This document shows, piece by piece, positions 29,318-37,416 of a stretch of DNA of 64,000 nucleotides. The notes beneath the pieces are model-generated. The model was not told where the DNA came from and did not search any database. It saw nothing but the letters and a program-made list of their open reading frames with translations. Within the stretch, counting starts at the first letter, position 1, and every line of letters begins with the position of its first letter. A program made the translations under genes and the position numbers. This stretch comes from Pseudoalteromonas rubra (GTDB taxonomy: Bacteria > Pseudomonadota > Gammaproteobacteria > Enterobacterales > Alteromonadaceae). The stretch lies in the NCBI RefSeq assembly GCF_001482385.1, contig NZ_CP013611.1, forward strand, positions 496,001 to 560,000. The letters run 5' to 3'.

Positions 29318-30301
29318 ATGAAAATTGAAAATGCACAAGTCAACATCAGTAACCAGCATGAGGGTCAGAGTCATGTTTATGAAAAGCGTACAGAGATCAC
29401 TGAGTTGCCCGGGCCTGAGAACGTCAATTCGGCACAGCCGGGTAATGGTGAGCAAGGGATGGCGGGCGAGGTGGCTGATGTAGACAATACAGCCACTGAT
29501 CTGGATATGCAAACCAGTGCCAGAATGTACATCTTAAAGTTGCTGGTAGAAAAACTCGCGGGCAGTGACGTGCAGTGGTATGACGCTGTGGTCGGAAAAG
29601 ACATCTCGCATGCTGAAATGTCACAGATCATGTCTGCGTCAGAGCAAGCACCCGCCACAGAAGTGATTGTAGAGCGGTTATCGCACGAGAGTCAGGCCAA
29701 CGTCTTTAAGGCGGATGGTCAAATTCAGCTGGAAAATGGTGAGACTATTAGTTTTGCCTTTAAATCTGTATTTGCCCAGTCTCATACCAGCTATGAGCGA
29801 ACCATTGAGAATGTTGATATGAAGGATCCGTTGATCATCAGCTTTACCAATCGCGCTGTTGAGCTGGATACTGAACGTATGGACTTTGATATTGATGCAG
29901 ATGGCAATAAAGACAATTTTGCTCAGCTGAAGAAGGGATACGGCTATCTGGCATTGGATCTAAACCAGAACAATCAGATAGATGATGGTAAAGAACTGTT
30001 TGGTGCGCTCAGTGGTAATGGGTTTGCCGACCTGACTCAGTATGACGATGATGGTAATGGCTTCATTGATGAAAATGACGATATTTTTGATAGCCTTAAA
30101 GTCTGGGTCAAAAACAAAGAGCAGGACGAGTTAATATCACTCCATGACGCCAATATAGGCGCCATCGCACTACACAATGCTGATACGCCTCTGAATATCA
30201 GAACGGATGGGGCGTTGCAGGGCGCGATCCGTAAGTCCGGTTTTTATCTCGATGAAAATGGTAAACCTGGCCTGGTCCAGCAGGTTGATTATGTGGTGTA
30301 G
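29318..30301 (+). CDS. EF-hand/calcium-binding acidic protein
   Basis: 327 aa from ATG 29318, 2 bp after a strong GGAGGAG site (an in-frame ATG at 29258 lacks one). No signal peptide. The C-terminal half is acidic and carries EF-hand-like loops: DIDADGNKDNF, DLNQNNQIDDGKELFG and DDDGNGFIDENDDIFDSL. This pattern occurs in proteins related to the calcium-binding tails of secreted repeat proteins. It may be exported without a leader or be cytoplasmic; function unknown. Confidence 0.75.
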   Translation: MKIENAQVNISNQHEGQSHVYEKRTEITELPGPENVNSAQPGNGEQGMAGEVADVDNTATDLDMQTSARMYILKLLVEKLAGSDVQWYDAVVGKDISHAEMSQIMSASEQAPATEVIVERLSHESQANVFKADGQIQLENGETISFAFKSVFAQSHTSYERTIENVDMKDPLIISFTNRAVELDTERMDFDIDADGNKDNFAQLKKGYGYLALDLNQNNQIDDGKELFGALSGNGFADLTQYDDDGNGFIDENDDIFDSLKVWVKNKEQDELISLHDANIGAIALHNADTPLNIRTDGALQGAIRKSGFYLDENGKPGLVQQVDYVV

Positions 30302-30423
30302 GAGTCGAGTTTTATACCAGCTCGACCAATAAGTTCACTAATTCCGGGGGCGCGTGTAGGATAAAGGAACGGTCTTGTAGGGAAAATGACAAGGCCGTTT
30401 ACCGAGAAAAGAAGGAGCGACCT

Positions 30424-31227
30424 ATGGACTCTTTGTCATTCAAAGACTTTTTAAAGCCCAGACCTGCACCTACGGGCATAGATGTGCTGTGTAAGCTTCA
30501 GCATTTTGCGATCATTACGTATGCTGTTGATGTTAGCAAATTTGCCGGCCTATTTCCGGCGCGCTTCAAGCTCGATACGGTGATGATAGATGGCGTGGAA
30601 AAGGGGTTAGTTTCTGTCGTGCCCTTTATCGATGTTGACTTTACTTCGGCTGTTTATCCTTTCCCCAAGTACACGATGGGGCAAACCAACTACCGTATCT
30701 ATATCATCGACAGGGATTCAGGGGAGCGATGTGTCTGGTTTCTTGGTACTACGCTTGATTCGTGGACCCGCATTGTGCCCAGCATGCTCTGGAAGCTTCC
30801 CTGGTATAGTGGCAAAGTGGTTTTTGATTGTGATTATGACCAATCACAGGAGGTATACCGCCGTTATAAGATGCATACCACAGCACACTGGGCACCCGCC
30901 AGCGTTGAATTGATGCAGCACAAAGATGCGCTTATTGAGTTACCCGGATTTCCTGATACTGAAACGGGGCTTGTTTACCTGACTCACCCTTTAACTGGGT
31001 TTTACTACCGGCGTGATGGGCGTTTGGGTACTTACCGTGTATGGCACAAAGAACTCAAGGTTTCGTCTGCGATTTTGAAATCCGCAAACTTTGGTTTACT
31101 CTCTCGTCTGGATCTGGTTTCTGACGCGGAGCAGCAAAAGCCACATAGTGTGTTAGTGGAACCAATCAATGAGTTTACAATTTACCTGCCTCCAAAAGTA
31201 CTGAATACCAGCCCGGAGCATGCTTGA
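30424..31227 (+). CDS. DUF2071 family protein
   Basis: 267 aa, an acetoacetate decarboxylase-like beta fold family (COG3361). Recognisable stretches: LFPARFKLDTVMIDG, YTMGQTNYRIYIID and GTYRVWHKELKVSSA. Cytoplasmic; no reaction is established for the family. Strong ribosome site (AAGGAG). The DsbA-like gene follows within 50 bp, so they may be cotranscribed. Confidence 0.8.
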   Translation: MDSLSFKDFLKPRPAPTGIDVLCKLQHFAIITYAVDVSKFAGLFPARFKLDTVMIDGVEKGLVSVVPFIDVDFTSAVYPFPKYTMGQTNYRIYIIDRDSGERCVWFLGTTLDSWTRIVPSMLWKLPWYSGKVVFDCDYDQSQEVYRRYKMHTTAHWAPASVELMQHKDALIELPGFPDTETGLVYLTHPLTGFYYRRDGRLGTYRVWHKELKVSSAILKSANFGLLSRLDLVSDAEQQKPHSVLVEPINEFTIYLPPKVLNTSPEHA

Positions 31228-31272
31228 ACAGTAACTGGATTGCGTCGGGTTATACAGCTGAGTGAGAATACA

Positions 31273-31902
31273 ATGCAATTTATCTATGTAATGGACCCCA
31301 TGTGTGGCTGGTGCTACGGATTTCAACCTGAATTAGAGCGGTTTTTAACGCCTTATCCCGATGCACAGATGAGCTGGATAATGGGGGGACTGGCACCAGA
31401 TACGACGCAGCCCATGGCGCAGAGCTTAAGAGATACGATTGCTTCGTATTGGGTTGAAATAGAGCGAAGAACATCGGTTACGTTTAATCATGACTTTTGG
31501 CATCTCAATACCCCTGTGCGTTCAACCTATCAAGCTTGTCGGGCAGTCATTGCTGCGCAAAGCCTGGCAGAGCAAGGATCACAAAAGCATGGCGCAATGG
31601 TCATGGCTAAGGCTATTCAGGCAGCCTATTACCAGCAAGCTAAAAACCCTTCGTTAGATGCCATCCTGGTTGGATGTGCAATGGCCATTGGCCTGGACGA
31701 CGTGCAGTTTGAATCGGCATTGCATGCGGCTGAAACTGAAGCACAATTTCAGCAACATCTGGATATTGCGCGGCAGCTTCAGGTAACAGGCTTTCCTGCA
31801 CTGTTTTACGTTAACGAAAATGGATACGCTTATCCGCTGACTCTGGGGTTTTGCTACGCTGACGACCTGGCCCTGCGATTGGCGTCCTGCATCAAGAAAT
31901 AA
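31273..31902 (+). CDS. DsbA-family thiol oxidoreductase (COG3531-like)
   Basis: 209 aa from ATG 31273; the frame extends upstream to a TTG but the thioredoxin fold starts here. The active site C-G-W-C lies at residues 10-13 (MDPMCGWCYGF), with an inserted helical domain and the cis-proline region VTGFPALFYV. There is no signal peptide, as in FrnE/COG3531 proteins, so a cytoplasmic thiol or chaperone role is likely. It converges on the peptide-system operon (51 bp between stops), so a link with that system is possible but unsupported. Confidence 0.85.
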   Translation: MQFIYVMDPMCGWCYGFQPELERFLTPYPDAQMSWIMGGLAPDTTQPMAQSLRDTIASYWVEIERRTSVTFNHDFWHLNTPVRSTYQACRAVIAAQSLAEQGSQKHGAMVMAKAIQAAYYQQAKNPSLDAILVGCAMAIGLDDVQFESALHAAETEAQFQQHLDIARQLQVTGFPALFYVNENGYAYPLTLGFCYADDLALRLASCIKK

Positions 31903-31953
31903 AGTACCGAATGTCACCAAATATAAACAGGTTCATTACAGCCTGGTCGCTCT

Positions 31954-32631
31954 TCAGGTGAGTACTTGCTGGAGTTTTTGCAAGTAATGCGCGCTATCCA
32001 TGGCATTGCCAAAGGAGATCACCCGTTTCGATTGTGTATCAACGAACAGAGGCCTGGCTTTTTCACCACGATCGACAATGATATTCAATGACATAGATAA
32101 TTCGTCTGGTGGGCTCTGTGAATGCAGGTCTCGCGATTTATCCATGTAGAGCACACACCCTTCGTCTAAAATGAAGTCTCCATTAAAGTGAATATCAATT
32201 TCTTCACCTTCTTTATAGGGGCTACCTTTATGCTGATATTCATACATATGCGTAGTATAGCCAGTGCCAGAAAGCCCCAAGGTTAATAGTTCAAAATTAT
32301 GGTCGTGGCACAAGCCGTAGGCGAACAGATTCTCGTCTTCTTGTGAGTATTGATGGTCTGTTCTTGGTTCCCACACGACAGCCCTTAACATAAGGGTATC
32401 ATCCTGATATAGGACGAATGAATTTTTGCCATAGGAATTGGGCGTTGCTTGCTCTAACGAGTGGACAATATGGTCGAGTACGTCAGAAATACTATGCCTG
32501 AGCCCCATTAACTGCTCTACTAACCCTGGTGTGTCACACAGCCTCTGGCCTTCAACTAAATTGTTTTTAATAAATGTCAGTAACCCTTCAATTGAAGTGG
32601 CTGCAACGGCTTTTGGGGGATAAAATTCCAT
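31954..32631 (-). CDS. Cupin-fold protein of putative peptide-modification operon
   Basis: 225 aa from ATG 32631 (a TTG at 32652 would overlap the upstream gene by 17 bp). Family not recognised. Visible is a cupin-like metal site: H109-D-H111-N-F-E114 matches H-x-H-x(2-3)-E, with H170 in the second motif. N-terminal residues 1-65 are helical. It shares with the upstream 253-aa protein the landmarks LYxDDT (75-80) and DTxSxR (199-204), so the two are likely ancient duplicates. It starts 4 bp after the upstream stop and is last in the operon behind three peptide genes. Inferred: an Fe- or Mn-dependent enzyme acting on the peptides. Confidence 0.7.
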   Translation of the reverse strand: MEFYPPKAVAATSIEGLLTFIKNNLVEGQRLCDTPGLVEQLMGLRHSISDVLDHIVHSLEQATPNSYGKNSFVLYQDDTLMLRAVVWEPRTDHQYSQEDENLFAYGLCHDHNFELLTLGLSGTGYTTHMYEYQHKGSPYKEGEEIDIHFNGDFILDEGCVLYMDKSRDLHSQSPPDELSMSLNIIVDRGEKARPLFVDTQSKRVISFGNAMDSAHYLQKLQQVLT

Positions 32632-32635
32632 AGAA

Positions 32636-33397
32636 CTAACACGCCTTTTCAAATTCAGTTAATTGGGTGAGTGTGGCATCGGCTTGCGCCCTGACGATGT
32701 GACAAGGGTCCTCTAAAAACTCGATTAAAATGACCTTAGCCTGTTGGTGGTCGACTTTAAATAACTCAACCAGGGCTTGCCAGCGTATGGCGTTGACTTT
32801 GTGCTTGGTTAGTTTAACGAGGTAGGGGGCCGCTGTTGCGCCAAACTGAGGCAAAAACCCAGCTAGGACCTTATATCTTTCGAGGTCGTGTGTGCCTGAG
32901 TAAGTTGCGATCTTTCTTCCCGAGACTGTGTCGTAATAAGGGCAAACCTCTCTGGCTACGGACTTATTGTGTAGTGCGACAACCACCTTTTCTTGTGCGC
33001 CATGAAATACATAGGCATGGTTGTTTGGGCTGATTTTCAGTTGCCTTGTATTAATTGGCAAAGTCTCTGGTGAGAGTATGAGTGAGCCATCCTTTTCTGA
33101 GTAGATACTCACAGCATAGTGATGTTCGGAAACAACGCTGTATAAAGATTCGGAGGAAAATGTCGTTGCGACGTCGCTTGGTGTTGTATAAGTATCCAGC
33201 GTGAGCAGCAAAGACCAGGTATCGTCTTCGTACAGTGTTATGCCTTTGCGGCTAATTTTACCAAGCGCTGTGTGCTCAACCATGTTCAAAACTTGCGTTT
33301 TAAAGTCTTGCCTTTCAACAAAGTCATGGAATGCGCTCTCAACACACTCAACTGAGTTGCTGACAGACAACACACGGATAAAACTATCAGCTATCAT
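32636..33397 (-). CDS. Cupin-like protein with helical-repeat tail, putative peptide-modification operon
   Basis: 253 aa, preceded by TAAGG. Family not recognised. Residues 1-170 parallel the cupin partner: LYEDDT at 55-60, EHHY at 91-94 where the partner has CHDHNFE, and DTVSGR at 156-161. The metal triad is incomplete, suggesting a non-catalytic partner. Residues about 187-250 look like two HEAT-type helical pairs (APYLVKLTKHKVNAIRWQAL, FLEDPCHIVRAQADATLTQL), a frequent protein- or peptide-binding scaffold. It lies 100 bp after the last peptide gene, with a terminator-like hairpin between. Confidence 0.7.
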   Translation of the reverse strand: MIADSFIRVLSVSNSVECVESAFHDFVERQDFKTQVLNMVEHTALGKISRKGITLYEDDTWSLLLTLDTYTTPSDVATTFSSESLYSVVSEHHYAVSIYSEKDGSLILSPETLPINTRQLKISPNNHAYVFHGAQEKVVVALHNKSVAREVCPYYDTVSGRKIATYSGTHDLERYKVLAGFLPQFGATAAPYLVKLTKHKVNAIRWQALVELFKVDHQQAKVILIEFLEDPCHIVRAQADATLTQLTEFEKAC

Positions 33398-33442
33398 GTA
33401 TTTACCTTACCTGCAGGGTGATATTAAAACCTCAAATGGAGA

Positions 33443-33476
33443 TAAAAGAAGTAGCGACAGAGCAGCCGCTACTTCT
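33443..33476 (-). terminator. Attenuator-like terminator between peptide genes and enzyme genes
   Basis: On the minus strand, stem AGAAGTAGCG / CGCTACTTCT with a 10-base loop is followed by TTTATC. It lies 23 bp after the stop of the 36-aa peptide gene and 46 bp before the 253-aa gene, a position that would give more precursor than enzyme transcript. Confidence 0.75.
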
Positions 33477-33498
33477 ATTGTGTCATCGCGTATTGCGC

Positions 33499-33609
33499 TT
33501 ATTTGATGCCAATGAACTCAGGCGGAATAGACGTGCCGGTACCGCCAGCGATATCTTTCAGGCTCAGTGCATCGATAGTGACTGGAGTAAATGTTTTAGA
33601 TTTGCTCAT
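33499..33609 (-). CDS. Candidate RiPP-like precursor peptide 1 (36 aa)
   Basis: Short gene with AAGGA 8 bp upstream of ATG. The N-terminal 23 residues align with the neighbouring 42-aa peptide: KSKTF-x-P-x-TI[DE]AL-x-LKD[IV]AGG. The tail after GG is TGTSIPPEFIGIK. A conserved hydrophobic/acidic leader ending in Gly-Gly and a short variable tail resemble leader-core organisation of ribosomal peptides. The tail has no Cys, and Thr/Ser and Pro dominate. The shared FIG[IY]K in both tails is notable. No protease or exporter is adjacent. Confidence 0.7.
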   Translation of the reverse strand: MSKSKTFTPVTIDALSLKDIAGGTGTSIPPEFIGIK

Positions 33610-33627
33610 TTTATTTTTCCTTAATTA

Positions 33628-33756
33628 TTAGAATTTAATGTTGTCGATAGGGTCTTTGTAGCCGATAAAAATTGGCCGATCGATACCGCCACCTGCAACA
33701 TCTTTTAGGTGTAGTGCTTCAATTGTTTTTGGTTTAAATGTTTTGGATTTACCCAT
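33628..33756 (-). CDS. Candidate RiPP-like precursor peptide 2 (42 aa)
   Basis: ATG at 33756 with AGGAG 9 bp upstream. The leader matches peptide 1 (16 of 23 positions or so by eye), ending LKDVAGG. The tail GIDRPIFIGYKDPIDNIKF repeats the FIG[IY]K motif of peptide 1. It stops 18 bp before peptide 1 starts. The high leader identity, lower tail identity and tandem order point to duplicated precursor genes. Confidence 0.7.
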   Translation of the reverse strand: MGKSKTFKPKTIEALHLKDVAGGGIDRPIFIGYKDPIDNIKF

Positions 33757-33800
33757 AACTTTTAACTCCTAAACGTATTTTTTATTTGTATTAGTAACCT

Positions 33801-33878
33801 TCAGGAAAAGTTGGTGTAGTTTGGAGGTCCTTTGCGACCCGAAACAACATCTAAACTGTCAACGGATTGCGTCTTCAT
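33801..33878 (-). CDS. Candidate RiPP-like precursor peptide 3 (25 aa)
   Basis: First gene of the series; AGGT lies about 9 bp upstream of ATG 33878, and an in-frame stop lies just before. Sequence in two parts: MKTQSVDSLDVVSG and RKGPPNYTNFS. It is shorter and more diverged than peptides 1 and 2; the DSLDVVSG segment is similar in pattern to ALSLKDIAGG. Weaker case than the other two because of its length; supported by its position, spacing and ribosome site. Confidence 0.55.
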   Translation of the reverse strand: MKTQSVDSLDVVSGRKGPPNYTNFS

Positions 33879-34372
33879 AGATTGTTACCTTTTTTCCTTC
33901 TTGTTCTGATGTCGATAATCAGAGGTTTCGTGGTGCTTTCCCTGATCCCGACAACCCACAGAATGAATAACAAAAGTGCAATATGCAAAATCTTCAATAA
34001 ATACATATATCTATTAATTACAATGAGTTATGGGGTTTTGTTATAGCCCGATAACAACTAGGTTGGTCTGTTATATGACTTGGTTAAATAATGGCTTGTT
34101 AATTGCTGTTTGAAATGACGATGCTTGCACTTCTTTGGCTCAATTTTGTGTTGCTTGAGTATATGTATGTATTGTGGCGGACGTACTTTGTGCTGTTGTC
34201 AACAACGAAATCGGGCCGGGTGAATGCTATGGGGCATAAGATAGAGAAACGCGCCTTTGTCATATACCGGATAAAAAAACAGTGGGTACATGTTTTACAT
34301 TAGTTTACACGGCGCGCTGCACCAAACCTGATACATTGCCCCTAAATGATTACAGAACTTAAGGGCAAAACC
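33879..34372. other. AT-rich divergent intergenic region upstream of peptide operon
   Basis: About 490 bp, clearly more AT-rich than the flanks. It should hold the minus-strand promoter of the peptide operon and a plus-strand promoter for the beta-propeller gene, but no convincing -35/-10 pair stands out. An open frame at 34103-34303 has no ribosome site and odd composition and was not called. Confidence 0.5.
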
Positions 34373-35311
34373 ATGAAAATCAAACAACCTATTTTACATT
34401 TTCTATTCGTTGCCGGTGTGATGGTCGCTGATGTAACTGCCGCTGAACCAGCACAAGACAGTGATACATTATGGCTAGGTCAGAAACCGCCAGGTACTCA
34501 GCCAAAGCAGTTTGCCCCTGATATTGTATCTGTTGAAGGTCGATATGAATTTGGGGTGTCGTTTTCTCCGGATCTGCGAGAAATGTATTTTACGGCTTTA
34601 ACAGTGGTCGAGGGAGCAGATACCTACCCACAGATTTACCATACAAAGCTGACAGAAGGGCAGTGGACAAAACCTGAAAGAGCGGACTTCACTCAGGGCA
34701 AAATGGCTTATGAGTTAGTCCCCTATGTGAGTTTGAATGAAGACAGGGTGTATTTCACCGCGCGTCAACCTGACTCAAAAGACTCTGGCATCTGGTACGT
34801 ACCTCGAAATAAAAGCAGCCAAAAAGCGAAAAGGTGGGAGTTATCACTCAATACTGGCCGCTTGACTGACTTCAACCAGGCAAGAAATGGAGATTTGATC
34901 TTTACCAACACGAAAGAGCGAAAGATGTATATCGCCGAAAATAATGCCGGGCGTATCTCTACACCCAGACCAATGGACATAGCATTTGGGATCCATGGCT
35001 TTATGTCACCAGAGAATGATTATTTGCTTGTAAATGCGAGGCACAGAAAGGACACCAAAAGAAAAGACAGCGATCTATTTGTGTACTTCAGAAAGAAAGA
35101 GGGCGGGTGGTCTGAACCCATTAATCTGGGTGCCGACATTAATACGCCTTATTTCGAAACCGTACCGCGTGTTACCCCAGATGGCAAATACCTCTTTTTT
35201 GGTCGATATAACGAGCCTGGTGATATCTCAAACATCTATTGGGTTAGCACGAGAGTGATAGATGAGCTAAAAACGACTTATTTTGAAGGACTACATTCTG
35301 AACGGTTGTGA
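34373..35311 (+). CDS. Exported PD40/WD40-like beta-propeller protein
   Basis: 312 aa from ATG 34373 with AAGGG upstream. A signal peptide ends near residue 24 (VTAAEPA). It has TolB-like repeats of the type ..VSFSPDLREMYFTA.., ..YVSLNEDRVYFTARQ.., ..FMSPENDYLLVNA.. and ..RVTPDGKYLFFGRY.., giving at least four blades. Such periplasmic propellers often recognise peptides or cell-wall material. It is a single gene, next to but divergent from the peptide operon. Confidence 0.8.
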   Translation: MKIKQPILHFLFVAGVMVADVTAAEPAQDSDTLWLGQKPPGTQPKQFAPDIVSVEGRYEFGVSFSPDLREMYFTALTVVEGADTYPQIYHTKLTEGQWTKPERADFTQGKMAYELVPYVSLNEDRVYFTARQPDSKDSGIWYVPRNKSSQKAKRWELSLNTGRLTDFNQARNGDLIFTNTKERKMYIAENNAGRISTPRPMDIAFGIHGFMSPENDYLLVNARHRKDTKRKDSDLFVYFRKKEGGWSEPINLGADINTPYFETVPRVTPDGKYLFFGRYNEPGDISNIYWVSTRVIDELKTTYFEGLHSERL

Positions 35312-35578
35312 TCATGGCGAGAGGTGTTGATTCCGACTTTGTATAAAGTGCTGTGATCGCGCTAACCAGCAATTATGATCGTTTGAACTATTGGATTATA
35401 TGTTCAAAAAGCGCCTTGTTGATGCAATGGTGTCAGAAGGTCATTTTAAAGAAAGCCAAATCAGTTAAAGCTGCTAATGGCTTTCTTATACATTTTGTGA
35501 GAGCTCGCAAGGCACTGTTATGCCATGTGCCTTATCGAAAAAACAGTTAAGGGGAGGTAAACCCGTTAGCCTGTCTTG

Positions 35579-36790
35579 CTAGTTGTTACAATGTGCATCT
35601 GGCAGCGTAATATCGACCCATACCAGACGGTGATCAGAAGAGGATGCTCTGTCGGCTACAAGCTCTGCACCAGTCTGGTTATTTGCAGGCCAAAATACGC
35701 CGCTGGCGCTGACTGTCAGGTTGGCAGACGGTAATACATAGTCTGCGCGCATGCCCCAGTGCGCGGTATGTGAGGCAGCATGTTTATTGTCGGGTTTATT
35801 GAGCCGTCCCCCCTCAGAGGTAGGTGCCGGGTAATGATTCACGCGCGGATGTTTCAGTAACTGGTCAATCGCACCTGGATATGCATCGCCATCGACAGAG
35901 CTGGCATTTAAATCACCTAAAATGACAAATGACTGAGCGGCAAATCCACCGCGTTGACCCATATCGTCGTATATGTAGGCGTTACCGGTTGAGCTAATGT
36001 AATCCTTCCACAGCCTGAGCTCATCGTGATTACGCTTACCGTTTCTGTCCTCGGGTCCGTCAAAAACGGGGGGCGTTGGGTGACTGGCTAATACGTTGAT
36101 CTGCCGATTGCACACTTGTACCGGAATATCCCAATGCGACTTGGATGACAAGCGCATGGCCGAGACCTCTTCTTTTGAGTACCAGCTGCTGCCATCCGCC
36201 TGCGTTGGCATCAGATTGTTTGGCATATCTTTCCACAGAAAGTGTTGAAAAGTTCTGATCTGATCCTGCTGAATGGGATACCTGGATAACAACACCATGG
36301 CATATTGGCCAGGGTATTTGCCGAAGCCATAATGTGTCAGACGGGCATTTTTGTTACCAGCAAACGGCGTCTCTACGCCCGTATTGACCGGTGCCAGATA
36401 CACGTAGGGATATTTAATCGGATCAAAACCGTTCTGGGATACTTCAAGATAGTCTCGCTGGAACAGATGAATGCCTTGCTCTGGATCTGCAATGTAGTCG
36501 AACTCGTTCAGCAGAATAATATCAGGTCGGGTACGCTGGATGATCTCAGCGATATTGTTGATTTGACTGAAATCGCCACTTTTTAACGCCACGGTTAACG
36601 CATTGTCCGATTGCAATGTGTGGTTTGTCATATCGTAATTGGTTGCTTCCATACTGACGTTAAACGTCGCGACTCGTAGCGTTTGATTATCTTCCGACAT
36701 TTTTTCAGAGGCCGTATTGGTTAATGTGCTCTGACAGCCTGCGCTCAACACAGCCGTTGCCAGCACGACAGGTAAAAAATTTGCTTTCAT
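35579..36790 (-). CDS. Endonuclease/exonuclease/phosphatase-family lipoprotein
   Basis: 403 aa from ATG 36790 with AGG 6 bp upstream. Lipobox L-S-A-G-C near residues 15-19, so it is membrane-anchored outside the cytoplasm. The EEP fold is visible from conserved pieces: RVATFNVSME, ILLNEFDY (metal-binding Glu), VLASHPTPPVFDG, VILGDLNASSVDGD and SSDHRLVWVDI (Asp-His). The family hydrolyses phosphodiesters (DNA, phospholipid or inositol phosphates); an extracellular nuclease or phosphodiesterase is likely. Confidence 0.85.
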   Translation of the reverse strand: MKANFLPVVLATAVLSAGCQSTLTNTASEKMSEDNQTLRVATFNVSMEATNYDMTNHTLQSDNALTVALKSGDFSQINNIAEIIQRTRPDIILLNEFDYIADPEQGIHLFQRDYLEVSQNGFDPIKYPYVYLAPVNTGVETPFAGNKNARLTHYGFGKYPGQYAMVLLSRYPIQQDQIRTFQHFLWKDMPNNLMPTQADGSSWYSKEEVSAMRLSSKSHWDIPVQVCNRQINVLASHPTPPVFDGPEDRNGKRNHDELRLWKDYISSTGNAYIYDDMGQRGGFAAQSFVILGDLNASSVDGDAYPGAIDQLLKHPRVNHYPAPTSEGGRLNKPDNKHAASHTAHWGMRADYVLPSANLTVSASGVFWPANNQTGAELVADRASSSDHRLVWVDITLPDAHCNN

Positions 36791-36906
36791 TGTTTGCCTG
36801 GTCAAATTAAAACTGGCTTAACTATAGCGTTTTTCGACAATAATATGTGTTAATATTTCGTTGGATGTTTGATTCTAAGTCTAGGTTATATAAGGAGCTT
36901 GCCTGC

Positions 36907-37347
36907 ATGGGTCGTCAATATGGTATCGCTTTGTTGTTGTTTGCTGCGTTGAGTGCCTGGCTGGTGGCTGGTGCGCATTTATCCTGTATCTATTTCGGTC
37001 CACAGTGTTATGCCACACAAATGGCACCGCCTTTTGTTGTAGAGTCGGCGCAGGCAGGCACTATGCTGGCACCTATAGCCACCATCGCGGCGTCTGCAAT
37101 TTTTATTATTCTAGGCTGCTATGCTTTATCTGCAACCGGACTCATGCGGCGATTACCCTTACTTAACGTCGGGATATATAGCATCGCCTTGGTGTGCATT
37201 ATTCGTGGGTTATTGCCAATTCAGTTATTTGTTCGCCATCCTGAAAAAATCAGCAATGCGGTATTGTGGGTTGGTGTTGCCTGGTTGATTGTTGGATTGT
37301 GCTACTTGCTGGGCTATAGGGCGGTGAAAAAACAACGCGCGGACTAG
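36907..37347 (+). CDS. Four-helix inner-membrane protein, unknown
   Basis: 146 aa from ATG 36907, chosen for AAGGAG 9 bp upstream; the open frame extends 20 codons further. Four hydrophobic segments (about 7-27, 53-75, 82-102, 115-135) with a Cys-containing periplasmic loop (LSCIYFGPQC). No named family was recognised. It is convergent with the following alpha/beta hydrolase gene. Confidence 0.7.
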   Translation: MGRQYGIALLLFAALSAWLVAGAHLSCIYFGPQCYATQMAPPFVVESAQAGTMLAPIATIAASAIFIILGCYALSATGLMRRLPLLNVGIYSIALVCIIRGLLPIQLFVRHPEKISNAVLWVGVAWLIVGLCYLLGYRAVKKQRAD

Positions 37348-37378
37348 CTTTTGTTTACTCAATGCCCGGCACAAAGAT

Positions 37379-37400
37379 CAGGGCACTGTAGAGTGCCCTG
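37379..37400. terminator. Hairpin between convergent genes
   Basis: Perfect 9-bp stem CAGGGCACT / AGTGCCCTG with a GTAG loop between convergent genes. It lacks a T-run, so termination strength is uncertain. Confidence 0.55.
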
Positions 37401-37416
37401 TACGAGGTCATCAAAC

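Noticed and set aside
31273..31902. DsbA-like protein as part of the peptide system
   Set aside because: It is on the opposite strand and convergent, and the two AGG-type peptides lack cysteine, so there is no positive link.
33910..34048. Small plus-strand frame opposite the peptide operon leader region
   Set aside because: No ribosome site and it overlaps the expected minus-strand promoter.
34103..34303. 66-codon frame in the intergenic region upstream of the beta-propeller gene
   Set aside because: No ribosome site, odd mixed hydrophobic then basic composition and position inside AT-rich promoter DNA. It could be chance.
35353..35550. 65-codon frame between the propeller and nuclease genes
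   Set aside because: No ribosome site, low-complexity product and no neighbour logic.
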